From Paeniglutamicibacter sulfureus (lineage in GTDB: Bacteria > Actinomycetota > Actinomycetes > Actinomycetales > Micrococcaceae), in the NCBI RefSeq assembly GCF_030512175.1, contig NZ_JAULBL010000002.1, positions 2,354,149 through 2,418,148 of the forward strand: a stretch of DNA of 64,000 nucleotides. The letters run 5' to 3'. Each line of letters begins with the position of its first letter. Position 1 is the first letter of the stretch. The notes beneath the pieces are model-generated. The model saw only the letters and a list, made by a program, of their open reading frames with translations. It was not told the origin of the DNA and did no database searches. A program made the position numbers and the translations under genes. Positions 26,410 through 34,089 of the stretch are shown here, piece by piece.

Positions 26410-26987
26410 AAGATTTTTCCATGGACACTGTGATCCGCCAGCGCCTCAAGGGCCTGCGGCTGGCCAAGGGCTGGTCGCTGGATTCACTGGCGGCCCGCTG
26501 CTTCCTGAGTCCCTCCACGCTTAGCCGGATTGAGACCGGCCACCGGAGGATCGCCCTGGACCAACTCGTTCCCCTGGCCAAGGCGCTGGGCACCACCCTC
26601 GACCAGCTGGTGGAGCCGACCAGCGACGAGGACGTGGTGATCCGACCCGAACCCGAGCACCAGCCCGGACTCACCACCTGGCTGCTCTCGCGCGAGCACT
26701 CCGTCAATGGAACCACTGTGGCGAAGATGCGCATCACCCACGAGCGGACCACGAATGACATCGGCCTGAGCGTGCATCCGGGCCGCGAGTGGTTCACCGT
26801 GCTTTCCGGGACGGCGTCCCTGGTGCTGGGGGAGCGCACCATCCTGGTTTCCGAGGGGCAGGCCGCCGAATTTTCCACCATGGTCCCACACCACATCGGG
26901 GCGCACGAGGGTCCGGTGGAGATCCTGACGATCTTCGACCACGGCGGGGAACGGGCCCACATGCACCACGACCACGCGGCGGATTAA
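26400..26987 (+). CDS. XRE-family regulator with C-terminal cupin domain
   Basis: Protein of 195 residues. An N-terminal helix-turn-helix (about 12-66: LRLAKGWSLDSLAARCFLSPSTLSRIETGHR) is followed by a cupin_2 sensor (about 105-180: HPGREWFTVLSGTASLVLGERT and MVPHHIGAHEGPVEIL). The tail HDHGGERAHMHHDHAAD type segment is rich in His. ATG 26400 fits a leaderless message; ATG 26421 with an upstream AAGAAG is an alternative seven codons in. HTH-cupin proteins repress neighbours and respond to small ligands or metals. The His-rich tail here and the His-rich leader of the divergent methyltransferase hint at a metal signal, which is inference. Confidence 0.87.
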   Translation: MTQEDFSMDTVIRQRLKGLRLAKGWSLDSLAARCFLSPSTLSRIETGHRRIALDQLVPLAKALGTTLDQLVEPTSDEDVVIRPEPEHQPGLTTWLLSREHSVNGTTVAKMRITHERTTNDIGLSVHPGREWFTVLSGTASLVLGERTILVSEGQAAEFSTMVPHHIGAHEGPVEILTIFDHGGERAHMHHDHAAD

Positions 26988-27009
26988 CGCATCCCGCAGG
27001 ACGCGACTG

Positions 27010-27401
27010 GAGATTACGGTCAAGGCCGTGCCCGGGGGACCCGCCTCTACTTGGCTGCCCGACGCGCTGGCCCCCGGCACAGTGACCGTCGCCCACGGTC
27101 CGCTGGGCGGCTTCGCCCCGCTGGTGTCCATTACCCGGGCGCTGCTGGATGCCGGCGCCCGGGTAATGCCGGCGCACCATCGACTGCGCGGCGGACGAGT
27201 TCATCCTCGACGCCGTGCTGGCCGCGGGGGCTCCCGTGCCTTCCTCGTGCACGCCGGGGATGCGCGGCGCCTGCAAGTTCTCCCTGCTCGGGGGCACGGG
27301 AGATGAACCACGCCGGAGGGATTAGGCCCGGGGAGATCGCCGCGGGCAAGATCCTGATCTGCTGCTCCACGCCGACCGGCGACCTGGTGATCGACGCCTA
27401 G
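27010..27401 (+). pseudogene. Decayed ferredoxin-type oxidoreductase (Hmp/phenylpropionate dioxygenase reductase-like)
   Basis: Three reading frames carry pieces of one protein. About 27010-27168 reads EITVKAVPGGPASTWLPDAL, then TVAHGPLGGF, and jumps straight to PLVSITRALLDAGARV. This is an FNR-type FAD/NAD domain with the GGSGITP region deleted. About 27197-27300 reads EFILDAVLAAGAPVPSSCTP and GMRGACKFSLLGG, a plant-type ferredoxin domain. About 27301-27401 in the third frame reads MNHAGGIRPGEIAAGK and ILICCSTPTGDLVIDA, its end. One [2Fe-2S] ligand is lost: the usual CxxxxCxxC reads CTPGMRGAC, with Arg where the second Cys belongs. Two frameshifts, an internal deletion and a lost ligand make this a pseudogene. 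Confidence 0.8.
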
Positions 27402-27422
27402 CCGGCTCCGCAGGTTCCCGTG

Positions 27423-29048
27423 TTATTTGGCTTCGTCGCCGGTGATGCCGAAGAGCTCGGGGCTATCGGCCATGGTGCGACCGAGCTTCCACTGGTTCCT
27501 GAAGAGTCCCACGGGATTCCCATTCGACCGGTAGACGACCTCGACGGCGGCGGCCTTGGCGGTCTGTACCGGATCCGGGCCGTAGAGGTCCCTGGCCATT
27601 TCATAGGGCAGTGCCTCTTCGATGACGGCCGGAGCGTTGAACTCGCGCTTCAACCGATCCAGGGCCACATCGAACTGCAGGACTCCGACTGCCGCGAAGA
27701 TCGGCGACTGGCTCGTCCCGGAGCTGCGGTAGAGAACCTGGATGGTGCCTTCTTCTTCGAGGTGGGAGATTCCACGGGCGAACGCCTTGGCTCGACCGGC
27801 ATCCAGGCTGCGCACCATGCGGAAGTGTTCGGCGTTGAAGTGCGGCAGTCGCGGAAAGGATACAGCCTCGCCGGCATGCACCGTATCGCCGATCCGCAAA
27901 CCGCTGACATTGCTGAAGCCCACCACGTCACCGGGCCACGATTCATCCGCTGAATCGCGGTCCCTGCCGCTCATGTGGTGGGTGTACTTGGAGGAAACGG
28001 GCTTTGCCGTTGAATCGTTCCGTAGTGCCATGCCCCGCCGGAAGGTCCCGGAGCACACCCGGACAAAGGCAAGCTTGTCGTGGTGGTTCGGGTTCATGCC
28101 CGACTGCATCTTGAAGACGAACCCGGAGAAATCCGAATCCAATGCACGTAAGGTGCCGGCCTCATCCGCGCGCGGACCAGGCGCGGGCGCCCGGTTCACC
28201 AGGAAATCCAAGAGCGGGGCGACCCCGAAGTTGGACGCCGCAGCAGCGAAAAGCACCGGAGTGGCCCGACCGGCCAAGAAATCTTCCCCGTCAAAGCCGC
28301 CATTGAGGGCGACGGCCATGTCGCAGTCTTCGCGGGCGGCTTCCCACGAGTCCCCGGCGTCCAGGGCGGCCTCTTCGGGGCTCAGTTCGTCGGCCTGTGC
28401 GAGGCTGGCGCCGGCATTGGTGCGAGATAAGCGCGTGTAGGTTCCGCTTTCCGGGTTGTACAGGCCACGGAAGTCGCCTGCGATGCCCACGGGCCAGTTC
28501 AAGGGCACCGGCATCCTGCCGGTGGCATCCTGGACCTCATCTAGCAGCTGCAACGTTTCCTGTCCGGGACGGTCCCATTTGTTGAACACGGTGACCACCG
28601 GCAGCCCAAGTTCCTTGCAGACGGCAAAGAGCTTCAGGGTCTGGGTTTCCATTCCCCGTGAGGAATCGACAAGCATGATGGCGCAGTCCACGGCCGTCAG
28701 CACCCGGTAGGTGTCCTCGGAGAAGTCCGCGTGCCCCGGGGTGTCGAGCAGATTGAAAATGACATCGCCGTGTTCGAACCGCAATGCAGTGGAGCTGATG
28801 GAGATCCCGCGTTCGCGTTCCATGGTGCCCCAGTCGGACATGCTCGCCTGGCGCCCCTGCTTACCGTGCGTCACACCTGCCTTCGTGATGACCCGCGCAT
28901 GCAGGGCCAAGGCCTCGGTCAATGTCGACTTGCCGGCGTCGGGGTGCGCAATGATGGCAAACGTCCGGCGCCTGCGGGCCTCGTGAAACACGTCATTGCC
29001 GTCGGTGTTGGGAGGGGAGTCGAAATCAGTGAAAGTGCTGTGAACCAT
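27423..29048 (-). CDS. prfC: Peptide chain release factor 3
   Basis: Protein of 541 residues, full length. It is a translational GTPase that removes RF1/RF2 from ribosomes after peptide release. The G motifs are intact: G1 AHPDAGKSTL, the G2-region GISISSTALRF, G3 DTPGH, G4 NKWDRPG. Domain II (about 305-395) and the RF3-specific domain III (FAAVGVLQFDVALDRLKREF, about 440-460) follow. No clear ribosome site precedes ATG 29048. It is a single gene, with a decayed oxidoreductase downstream and a small uncertain gene upstream on the same strand. Confidence 0.95.
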   Translation of the reverse strand: MVHSTFTDFDSPPNTDGNDVFHEARRRRTFAIIAHPDAGKSTLTEALALHARVITKAGVTHGKQGRQASMSDWGTMERERGISISSTALRFEHGDVIFNLLDTPGHADFSEDTYRVLTAVDCAIMLVDSSRGMETQTLKLFAVCKELGLPVVTVFNKWDRPGQETLQLLDEVQDATGRMPVPLNWPVGIAGDFRGLYNPESGTYTRLSRTNAGASLAQADELSPEEAALDAGDSWEAAREDCDMAVALNGGFDGEDFLAGRATPVLFAAAASNFGVAPLLDFLVNRAPAPGPRADEAGTLRALDSDFSGFVFKMQSGMNPNHHDKLAFVRVCSGTFRRGMALRNDSTAKPVSSKYTHHMSGRDRDSADESWPGDVVGFSNVSGLRIGDTVHAGEAVSFPRLPHFNAEHFRMVRSLDAGRAKAFARGISHLEEEGTIQVLYRSSGTSQSPIFAAVGVLQFDVALDRLKREFNAPAVIEEALPYEMARDLYGPDPVQTAKAAAVEVVYRSNGNPVGLFRNQWKLGRTMADSPELFGITGDEAK

Positions 29049-29188
29049 CCCTAGAATCTACACTCGCGCGAGGGCTGCGCTAAGCCGAGCGGCTTCGCCT
29101 TGGACTGTCCGGGTCCGAACCTGTCCCGTAAACAGGCCTCCCGGCACCCTTCCGACCAGTGGCTTGCGCGGTGCCAGGGGGTTCCGGG

Positions 29189-29476
29189 CTACTGCTTCAA
29201 CTCGTAGCGGAAGGTGACCCCGGTGTCTTCCATGATGCACCTGCCGCAGAGACCGGGATACGGCATTTCGCACGCGCCGTGGCCCATGATCTCGACGCCG
29301 CCGGCGCCTGGCCGGGTGCCCGAGAGCTTCTGCACAAACGACGCGGCCTGCGCGCAGCTCATGCCGGAGTCCGCCAGATCGAAGGAGCAGAGCGCGCCTG
29401 CGCGGGGGCCGCCTGCCCCCGCATCGGCCTGCGGCGTGCCCGAGGCCGCCTGCGTGGTCCGTTCCAGGGAGATCAT
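29189..29476 (-). CDS. Hypothetical protein with conserved-looking Cys-rich C-terminus
   Basis: The frame is open from 29617. The part with protein character is about the last 70 residues: ALCSFDLADSGMSCAQAASF, an EIMGHGACEMPYPGLCGRCI stretch, and GVTFRYELKQ. It has five cysteines in the last 70 residues and reads like the end of a secreted or lipoprotein domain. I place the start at the second of two adjacent ATGs, after CAAGGCG, but no signal peptide follows, so the real 5' part may have been lost when the divergent 29601 gene arrived. Function unknown. Confidence 0.4.
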   Translation of the reverse strand: MISLERTTQAASGTPQADAGAGGPRAGALCSFDLADSGMSCAQAASFVQKLSGTRPGAGGVEIMGHGACEMPYPGLCGRCIMEDTGVTFRYELKQ

Positions 29477-29600
29477 CATCGCCTTGAACTGTCGGTACTC
29501 AGTGGTCTTGGCCGACTGCCACAGTCCTGCCGTGCCTTCCTGTTGCAAGGCGAGTCCGCTCCGGTTAATATTGGGCACCCCCAAAGCAAAGGAGAGTCCC

Positions 29601-30182
29601 GTGGGCAAGGTGGTCATGTACGGATCGGTGTCGGTGGACGGCTTCGTCGCGGACGAGAACGACCAGCCCGGACCGCTGTTCGACTGGTTGTCCGCCGGCG
29701 ATGTGCCGCTGGATGAGAGCGGGGCGTTGAAGGTGTCGCAGGCGTCCTACGACTACACCCGGCCGTACTGGGACCAAATCGGGGCGACAATTGTGGGCCG
29801 CCACGTCTTCGACATGACCGAGGGCTGGGACGGGAAGCCCCCAAGCGGGGTAGACCACGTGGTCGTCGTGACGCACCGCCCCAAGCCGGAGGGCTGGGAC
29901 CCCGAGGCTCCATTTCACTTCGTCGACGGCGTCGAGGCAGCCGTGGCCAAGGCTCAGGAGCTCGCGGGTGAGCGCATCGTCGAGGTCTCCGTTGGCGACG
30001 TCGGTGGCCAGGTGCTTGCCGCGGGCCTGGTCGACGAGGTGCGCATGGACGTCGTACCCGTCGTGTTCGGGTCAGGCAAGCGCTACTTCGGGTCGGTCCG
30101 TGCACAGCACCTGTTAGGGGATCCCGACGTCGTGATTCAGGGCAACCGGGTGCTTCACCTGCACTACTTGGTGCGCCGTTGA
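29601..30182 (+). CDS. Dihydrofolate reductase-fold protein (RibD C-terminal family)
   Basis: Protein of 193 residues with a GTG start behind AAAGGAGAGTCCC. Family features: VVMYGSVSVDGFVADENDQ at the N-terminus, the ATIVGRHVFDMTEGW NADPH segment, DHVVVVTHRPKPEG, and VSVGDVGGQVLAAGLVDEV (the GG loop of the reductase fold), then VVFGSGKRYFG. It is like the many YyaP/YwjB-type reductases, whose substrates are unknown. It is not a bona fide FolA. Its 3' end overlaps the convergent membrane gene by 19 bases. Confidence 0.88.
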   Translation: MGKVVMYGSVSVDGFVADENDQPGPLFDWLSAGDVPLDESGALKVSQASYDYTRPYWDQIGATIVGRHVFDMTEGWDGKPPSGVDHVVVVTHRPKPEGWDPEAPFHFVDGVEAAVAKAQELAGERIVEVSVGDVGGQVLAAGLVDEVRMDVVPVVFGSGKRYFGSVRAQHLLGDPDVVIQGNRVLHLHYLVRR

Positions 30183-30775
30183 CCGATCTGGGCCGGGGCC
30201 CCGTGGCGCCTCCACAGGAAAAATCCGAGCACGACGATGGCAACTGAGAGGAGTAGTCCCGTTGCCGGCACCTGGACGAAGAGCGGGACGAAAGAGACCA
30301 GTGCCCCCGCAAGGAGAAGCCCCGCGGCGAGTCGCGGATAGACGCCGGCACGGAGTGTCGCGATGGCGAAGAGAACCCAGCCGACGGCGGCGATCAGGAA
30401 GGAAAGCGCGAATCCCGTGAATCCCAGCTCTCCGGTCGCCACATCGGGGGCTTGGGCCGCCAAATCGGGGACCACGAAGAACTCGAACCAGATCGCCCCC
30501 ACCGTCAGCGCGGTCCCGCCAAAGGCGAGCAGGAATCCGGCAAAGCCCAGAATCCCCGCGGCCCGGGACTGGCTGGCGTACAGCCCGGTCAACCCGAGCA
30601 GCAGCAACACGGTGCCGAGCAGGTAGAAGCCAAACACGATTCTTTGCGAGACGTCGCCGGCTGCGTCGGTGGCCTCCAGGTCGACACCCAGGCTCAGCAC
30701 ATCCCCGATGATGGAAAGAATCCCTGCCGCGATCGCGGCCAAACCGGCTAGCCGGAGCAGCTTCTCGGATGACAT
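30164..30775 (-). CDS. Six-helix membrane protein of unknown function
   Basis: Protein of 203 residues from ATG 30775, chosen for GAGAGGAACCGTTCC directly upstream; the longer frame to 30847 has none. Six hydrophobic helices are spaced over the whole length (for example LAGLAAIAAGILSIIGDVLSL, IVFGFYLLGTVLLLLGLTGLYA, AIVVLGFFLWRRH). The C-terminus is short and basic. It resembles DUF4386/DUF998-like small membrane proteins, but I cannot name the family firmly. Convergent and overlapping with the DHFR-fold gene. Confidence 0.7.
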   Translation of the reverse strand: MSSEKLLRLAGLAAIAAGILSIIGDVLSLGVDLEATDAAGDVSQRIVFGFYLLGTVLLLLGLTGLYASQSRAAGILGFAGFLLAFGGTALTVGAIWFEFFVVPDLAAQAPDVATGELGFTGFALSFLIAAVGWVLFAIATLRAGVYPRLAAGLLLAGALVSFVPLFVQVPATGLLLSVAIVVLGFFLWRRHGAPAQIGQRRTK

Positions 30776-31037
30776 GGAACGGTTCCTCTCGACGGCATTG
30801 TCGGAATCCGCACCGTCCGGTGCGCCGACCAAACAATTCCAGCCCATTGGCTGGCAAGATCTCGCGTTGACCCATTAACAGCCGCCGCGGGGCTTGATGC
30901 GTTGCCCCACTTGAGGACCTCTGCGAATCCGCACGGGATCCGATGGGGGCAACGCGGCGTTGGTTACGGAATCGGCCGGGAGCCACGCCGCCGGGCGGGG
31001 TTCGAGGGTCCGCTGGTGTCGGTGGCGCGTCAAACGC

Positions 31038-32402
31038 CTAGGGGTCGTACATGGGTCCGGGTGTTTCGTCGGTTTCCAGCGGCTTGAGGTCCTCGTCCCC
31101 GAGGTAGAGGTTGGTGCCCGTCTGGTCCTTGAGCGTGATCGTGGCAATCAGCGAAACCGCGACGAGCAGGAACAGGTAGGTCGACACCGCCACCGTCGTG
31201 TTGAACGAGCCCACGAGGGCGGTGGCGATGGTGGGGGCGAAGGCCCCGCCGAGCACCGCGCCCAGGGCGTAGCTGATGGAGGATCCGCTGAGCCTGATGC
31301 GGGCCGGGAACAGCTCGGCGTAAAGGGCCGGCAGCGGTCCGTAGGACAGGCCCATCACCGCGCCGAAGACGATCAGTGCCAAGGCGACCATGGCGATCTC
31401 TCCGGTGTCGATGAGCAGGAAGAGCGGGTAGAGCCAGGCGAGCATGGCCACCCATCCGATGATGTACATCTTGCGCCGGCCGATGCGGTCCGAGGCCACC
31501 CCGGAGACCCAGGTGGAAACCAGCCAGGCCACCGAGCCGATGGTGATGATGTTCAGGATGGTGCCGGCGTCCAGCCCCAGGCGCTTGGTGGCGTAGCCGA
31601 GGATGAAGCCGCCGGTGAGCATGTAGCCGGCGGCGTTGTTGCCCATGAAGACCAGCGTGGCCTGGACGACCTTGCCCGGGTGCTGCCGGAAGAGGGTGGA
31701 CAGCGGTGCGGTCTCGGTCTGCTTCGTGGCCTCCATCTGGTGGAAGACCGGGGACTCCTCGACCCGGGTGCGGATGTAGTGCCCGATCAGGATCAGCACG
31801 AAGCTCAGCAAGAAGGGCACCCGCCAGCCCCAGGCCAGGAACTGCTCCTCCGTCAGCGCCGCGGCGAAGATGGCCGTGACCCCGGCGGCCAGCAGCATTC
31901 CGGCCGGAACGCCCAGCTGCGGGAAGGCCCCGAACCTGCCGCGCCGATCGGCCGGGGCATGCTCGACGGCCATCAGCGCCGCCCCGCCCCACTCGCCGCC
32001 GGCGGAGAAGCCCTGGACGACGCGCAGGAACACCAGGAGGATCGGCGCCCACACCCCGATGGTGGCGTAGGTGGGCAGCACGCCGATCAGCGTGGTGCCC
32101 GCGCCCATCAGGATCAAGGTGATGATCAGTACGACCCGGCGCCCGTAGCGGTCCCCGACCCGGCCCATCACCACCGCGCCGAAGGGGCGGAAGAGGAAGC
32201 TGATTCCCACGGTGGCGAACGAGACGATCGAGGCCACCGTTCCCTCCAGCTGCGAGAAGAACAGCGGGGCCAGGACCAGGGCGGCGGCGTTGGCATAAAT
32301 GAAATAGTCGTACCACTCGACCGTGGTGCCGATCATGGTGGCCCCCGCCACCCGGCGCTGTTCGGGGGTCATTCGCTGGGAGGCCTTCGGTGTGGTGCCC
32401 AT
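31038..32402 (-). CDS. MFS transporter, metabolite:H+ symporter (MHS) family
   Basis: Protein of 454 residues from ATG 32402, behind AAAGGAATTTCC; the frame to 32462 lacks a ribosome site. MHS signatures are clear: GTTVEWYDYFIYANAAALVLAPLFF at helix 1, FRPFGAVVMGRVGDRYGRR after helix 2, RVVQGFSAGGEWGGAALMAVEHAP near 145, and DRIGRRKMYIIG in the second half. The family includes shikimate, proline/betaine and citrate-type proton symporters. The substrate is unknown. The gene stands alone; the following MFS gene belongs to another subfamily and lies 250 bases upstream. Confidence 0.88.
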   Translation of the reverse strand: MGTTPKASQRMTPEQRRVAGATMIGTTVEWYDYFIYANAAALVLAPLFFSQLEGTVASIVSFATVGISFLFRPFGAVVMGRVGDRYGRRVVLIITLILMGAGTTLIGVLPTYATIGVWAPILLVFLRVVQGFSAGGEWGGAALMAVEHAPADRRGRFGAFPQLGVPAGMLLAAGVTAIFAAALTEEQFLAWGWRVPFLLSFVLILIGHYIRTRVEESPVFHQMEATKQTETAPLSTLFRQHPGKVVQATLVFMGNNAAGYMLTGGFILGYATKRLGLDAGTILNIITIGSVAWLVSTWVSGVASDRIGRRKMYIIGWVAMLAWLYPLFLLIDTGEIAMVALALIVFGAVMGLSYGPLPALYAELFPARIRLSGSSISYALGAVLGGAFAPTIATALVGSFNTTVAVSTYLFLLVAVSLIATITLKDQTGTNLYLGDEDLKPLETDETPGPMYDP

Positions 32403-32651
32403 GGAAATTCCTTTGTCCGGGGATGAGGGTCCCGGGTCCGGTGCCACTCGCCTGATGCTCACATTGTAGGGCTTCCCCCACCCGCGGGCGAGGGTTGTCG
32501 AGGCCCGGGAATAGTGCCCGTGAAATGGGGTTCCCCGTACCTGTCGACGGCGCCCGGCGCCGGCCGAGGTGCGGCCCGCACCCCGGCCGGGCCAGGCCCC
32601 GCGCTCCGGGATCCCGGCCCGGCGGCCCGGCGGCTCGGCGTCCCGGCGAGC

Positions 32652-33881
32652 TTAGGCGGAGGCCCTCCGGTTGCGCCGGCGCCGGCGCAGCACCAGGTAA
32701 AGGCCCAAGGCCACGCAGAGCAGGTAGATGCCGGCGACGGCCGTCCACCCCAGCGCAAAGCCGCCGGCCGAGCCGACCAGGGTCCCCATGACCAGCGGGC
32801 CCACGGTGAAGCCGCCGAACTGCCCGGCGGTGACCATCCCGGTGGCCATGCCCATCGAGGAAGACGGGACGCTGCGCACCACCGCGGCCATGAGCACCAC
32901 CGAGACCCCCAGGGCCGAGGCCCCGTGCAGGGCCACGGCCAGCCAGAGCAGCAGCGCCGACCCGGTGGTGCCGGCGGCCAGGAACACCCAGGCACCGGCG
33001 AGCGCCAGCAGGGCAAGCAACAGCAAAAGCGGCGGGGCCGCCATGCCGCGGGACATCATCCGTCCCCAGCCCACGCGCGCGGCCACGCCGATTGCCCCGG
33101 CCGCAGCGGCGGCCACGCCGCCGAGCACCAGGGAGAAGTCGAGTTCGCGCACCGCATAGAGCGAGAGGTAGACGTTGGTGGCCTGCACGCCCATGCCGTT
33201 GACGAAGCCGAAGGCGGCCAGCGCCCAGATCAGGAACCTGGTGCTCGGCGGGGCCGGGGCCGGGCCGCCGGTGGGCATCTCGCCCACCGGTATCGGGATC
33301 TTGGGCAGCAGCGGGACGGCCTTGAGCACGCGCAGCGCCACCACGCCCAGCAGCACCGCGGCCGCGGCACCCGCGCCGCTGGCCCCGTGCCAGCCGATCC
33401 AGGCGGCCAGGGCGGGGAAGCCGAGGCTTGCCACCAGCTGGCTGACCTGCACGCCTGATTGCTTGATGCCGATCCAGCCGATGCGCTGTTCTTCCGGGAC
33501 GCGTTCGGCAAGGATCCGGTTGGTGACGCCGTTGGGGAAGGACTGGGCCAGGCCGGCAAGGCCCGAGGCGACCAGCAGCAGCACGTAGCCGCCGGGGATC
33601 GCGGCGAGCAACAGGGACAGTGTGGCAAGGGCGAAGACCAGCGCCAGCAGGCGGGCATCGGGTTGCTTGTCGGTGAAGCGGCCGAAGGCGGCATTGCCGA
33701 CGGCCCCCGCGCCAAAGCAGACGGTGGCCAGCAGCCCGAACTGCGCCTCGCTGATTCCCAGCTCGGTGATGACCAGCGCGCTGACGGCGCTCAGCCCGTA
33801 GGTCAACAGGGGGCCGATGCCGACTGCGACCAGCAGGATCGCCAGCAGGGAGTATCCGGGGCGCCCGGCGGGTTCCTTCAT
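32652..33881 (-). CDS. MFS transporter
   Basis: Protein of 409 residues from ATG 33881, preceded by AGGAGAGCCTGG; the frame is open to 33944. Twelve hydrophobic helices are predicted, with a loop 2-3 motif GRFTDKQPDAR and the helix 4-5 region ASGLAGLAQSFPNGVTNRILAERVPEEQRI typical of CynX/NNP-like carriers. A Pro-rich central loop separates the halves, and the C-terminus is very basic (RRRRRNRRASA). Substrate unknown. It is divergent from the YdeP-type molybdoenzyme gene, 208 bases away. Confidence 0.83.
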   Translation of the reverse strand: MKEPAGRPGYSLLAILLVAVGIGPLLTYGLSAVSALVITELGISEAQFGLLATVCFGAGAVGNAAFGRFTDKQPDARLLALVFALATLSLLLAAIPGGYVLLLVASGLAGLAQSFPNGVTNRILAERVPEEQRIGWIGIKQSGVQVSQLVASLGFPALAAWIGWHGASGAGAAAAVLLGVVALRVLKAVPLLPKIPIPVGEMPTGGPAPAPPSTRFLIWALAAFGFVNGMGVQATNVYLSLYAVRELDFSLVLGGVAAAAAGAIGVAARVGWGRMMSRGMAAPPLLLLLALLALAGAWVFLAAGTTGSALLLWLAVALHGASALGVSVVLMAAVVRSVPSSSMGMATGMVTAGQFGGFTVGPLVMGTLVGSAGGFALGWTAVAGIYLLCVALGLYLVLRRRRRNRRASA

Positions 33882-34089
33882 CCAGGCTCTCCTCATGTCA
33901 ATGGGGCATTCCGGGGGATCCGGGTCCGGGCTCCAGTGTTTCACATCGGCGGCCGGTGACAGCTACCGCGTCGGGGCCCTTGAATGCCACCCGTCCCGGT
34001 GCTAGACCTGAAGGCACATGGCTTCGGCCCGGTGCCGGAGCGTATTCCGACCGGGCCGCGGGCGGTCCGACGAAGGGGCTCTGATTCCC

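Noticed and set aside
30960-32426. 488-residue plus-strand ORF opposite the MHS transporter
   Set aside because: Low-complexity Gly/Gln/Asp/His sequence that mirrors the transporter codons; no start signal.
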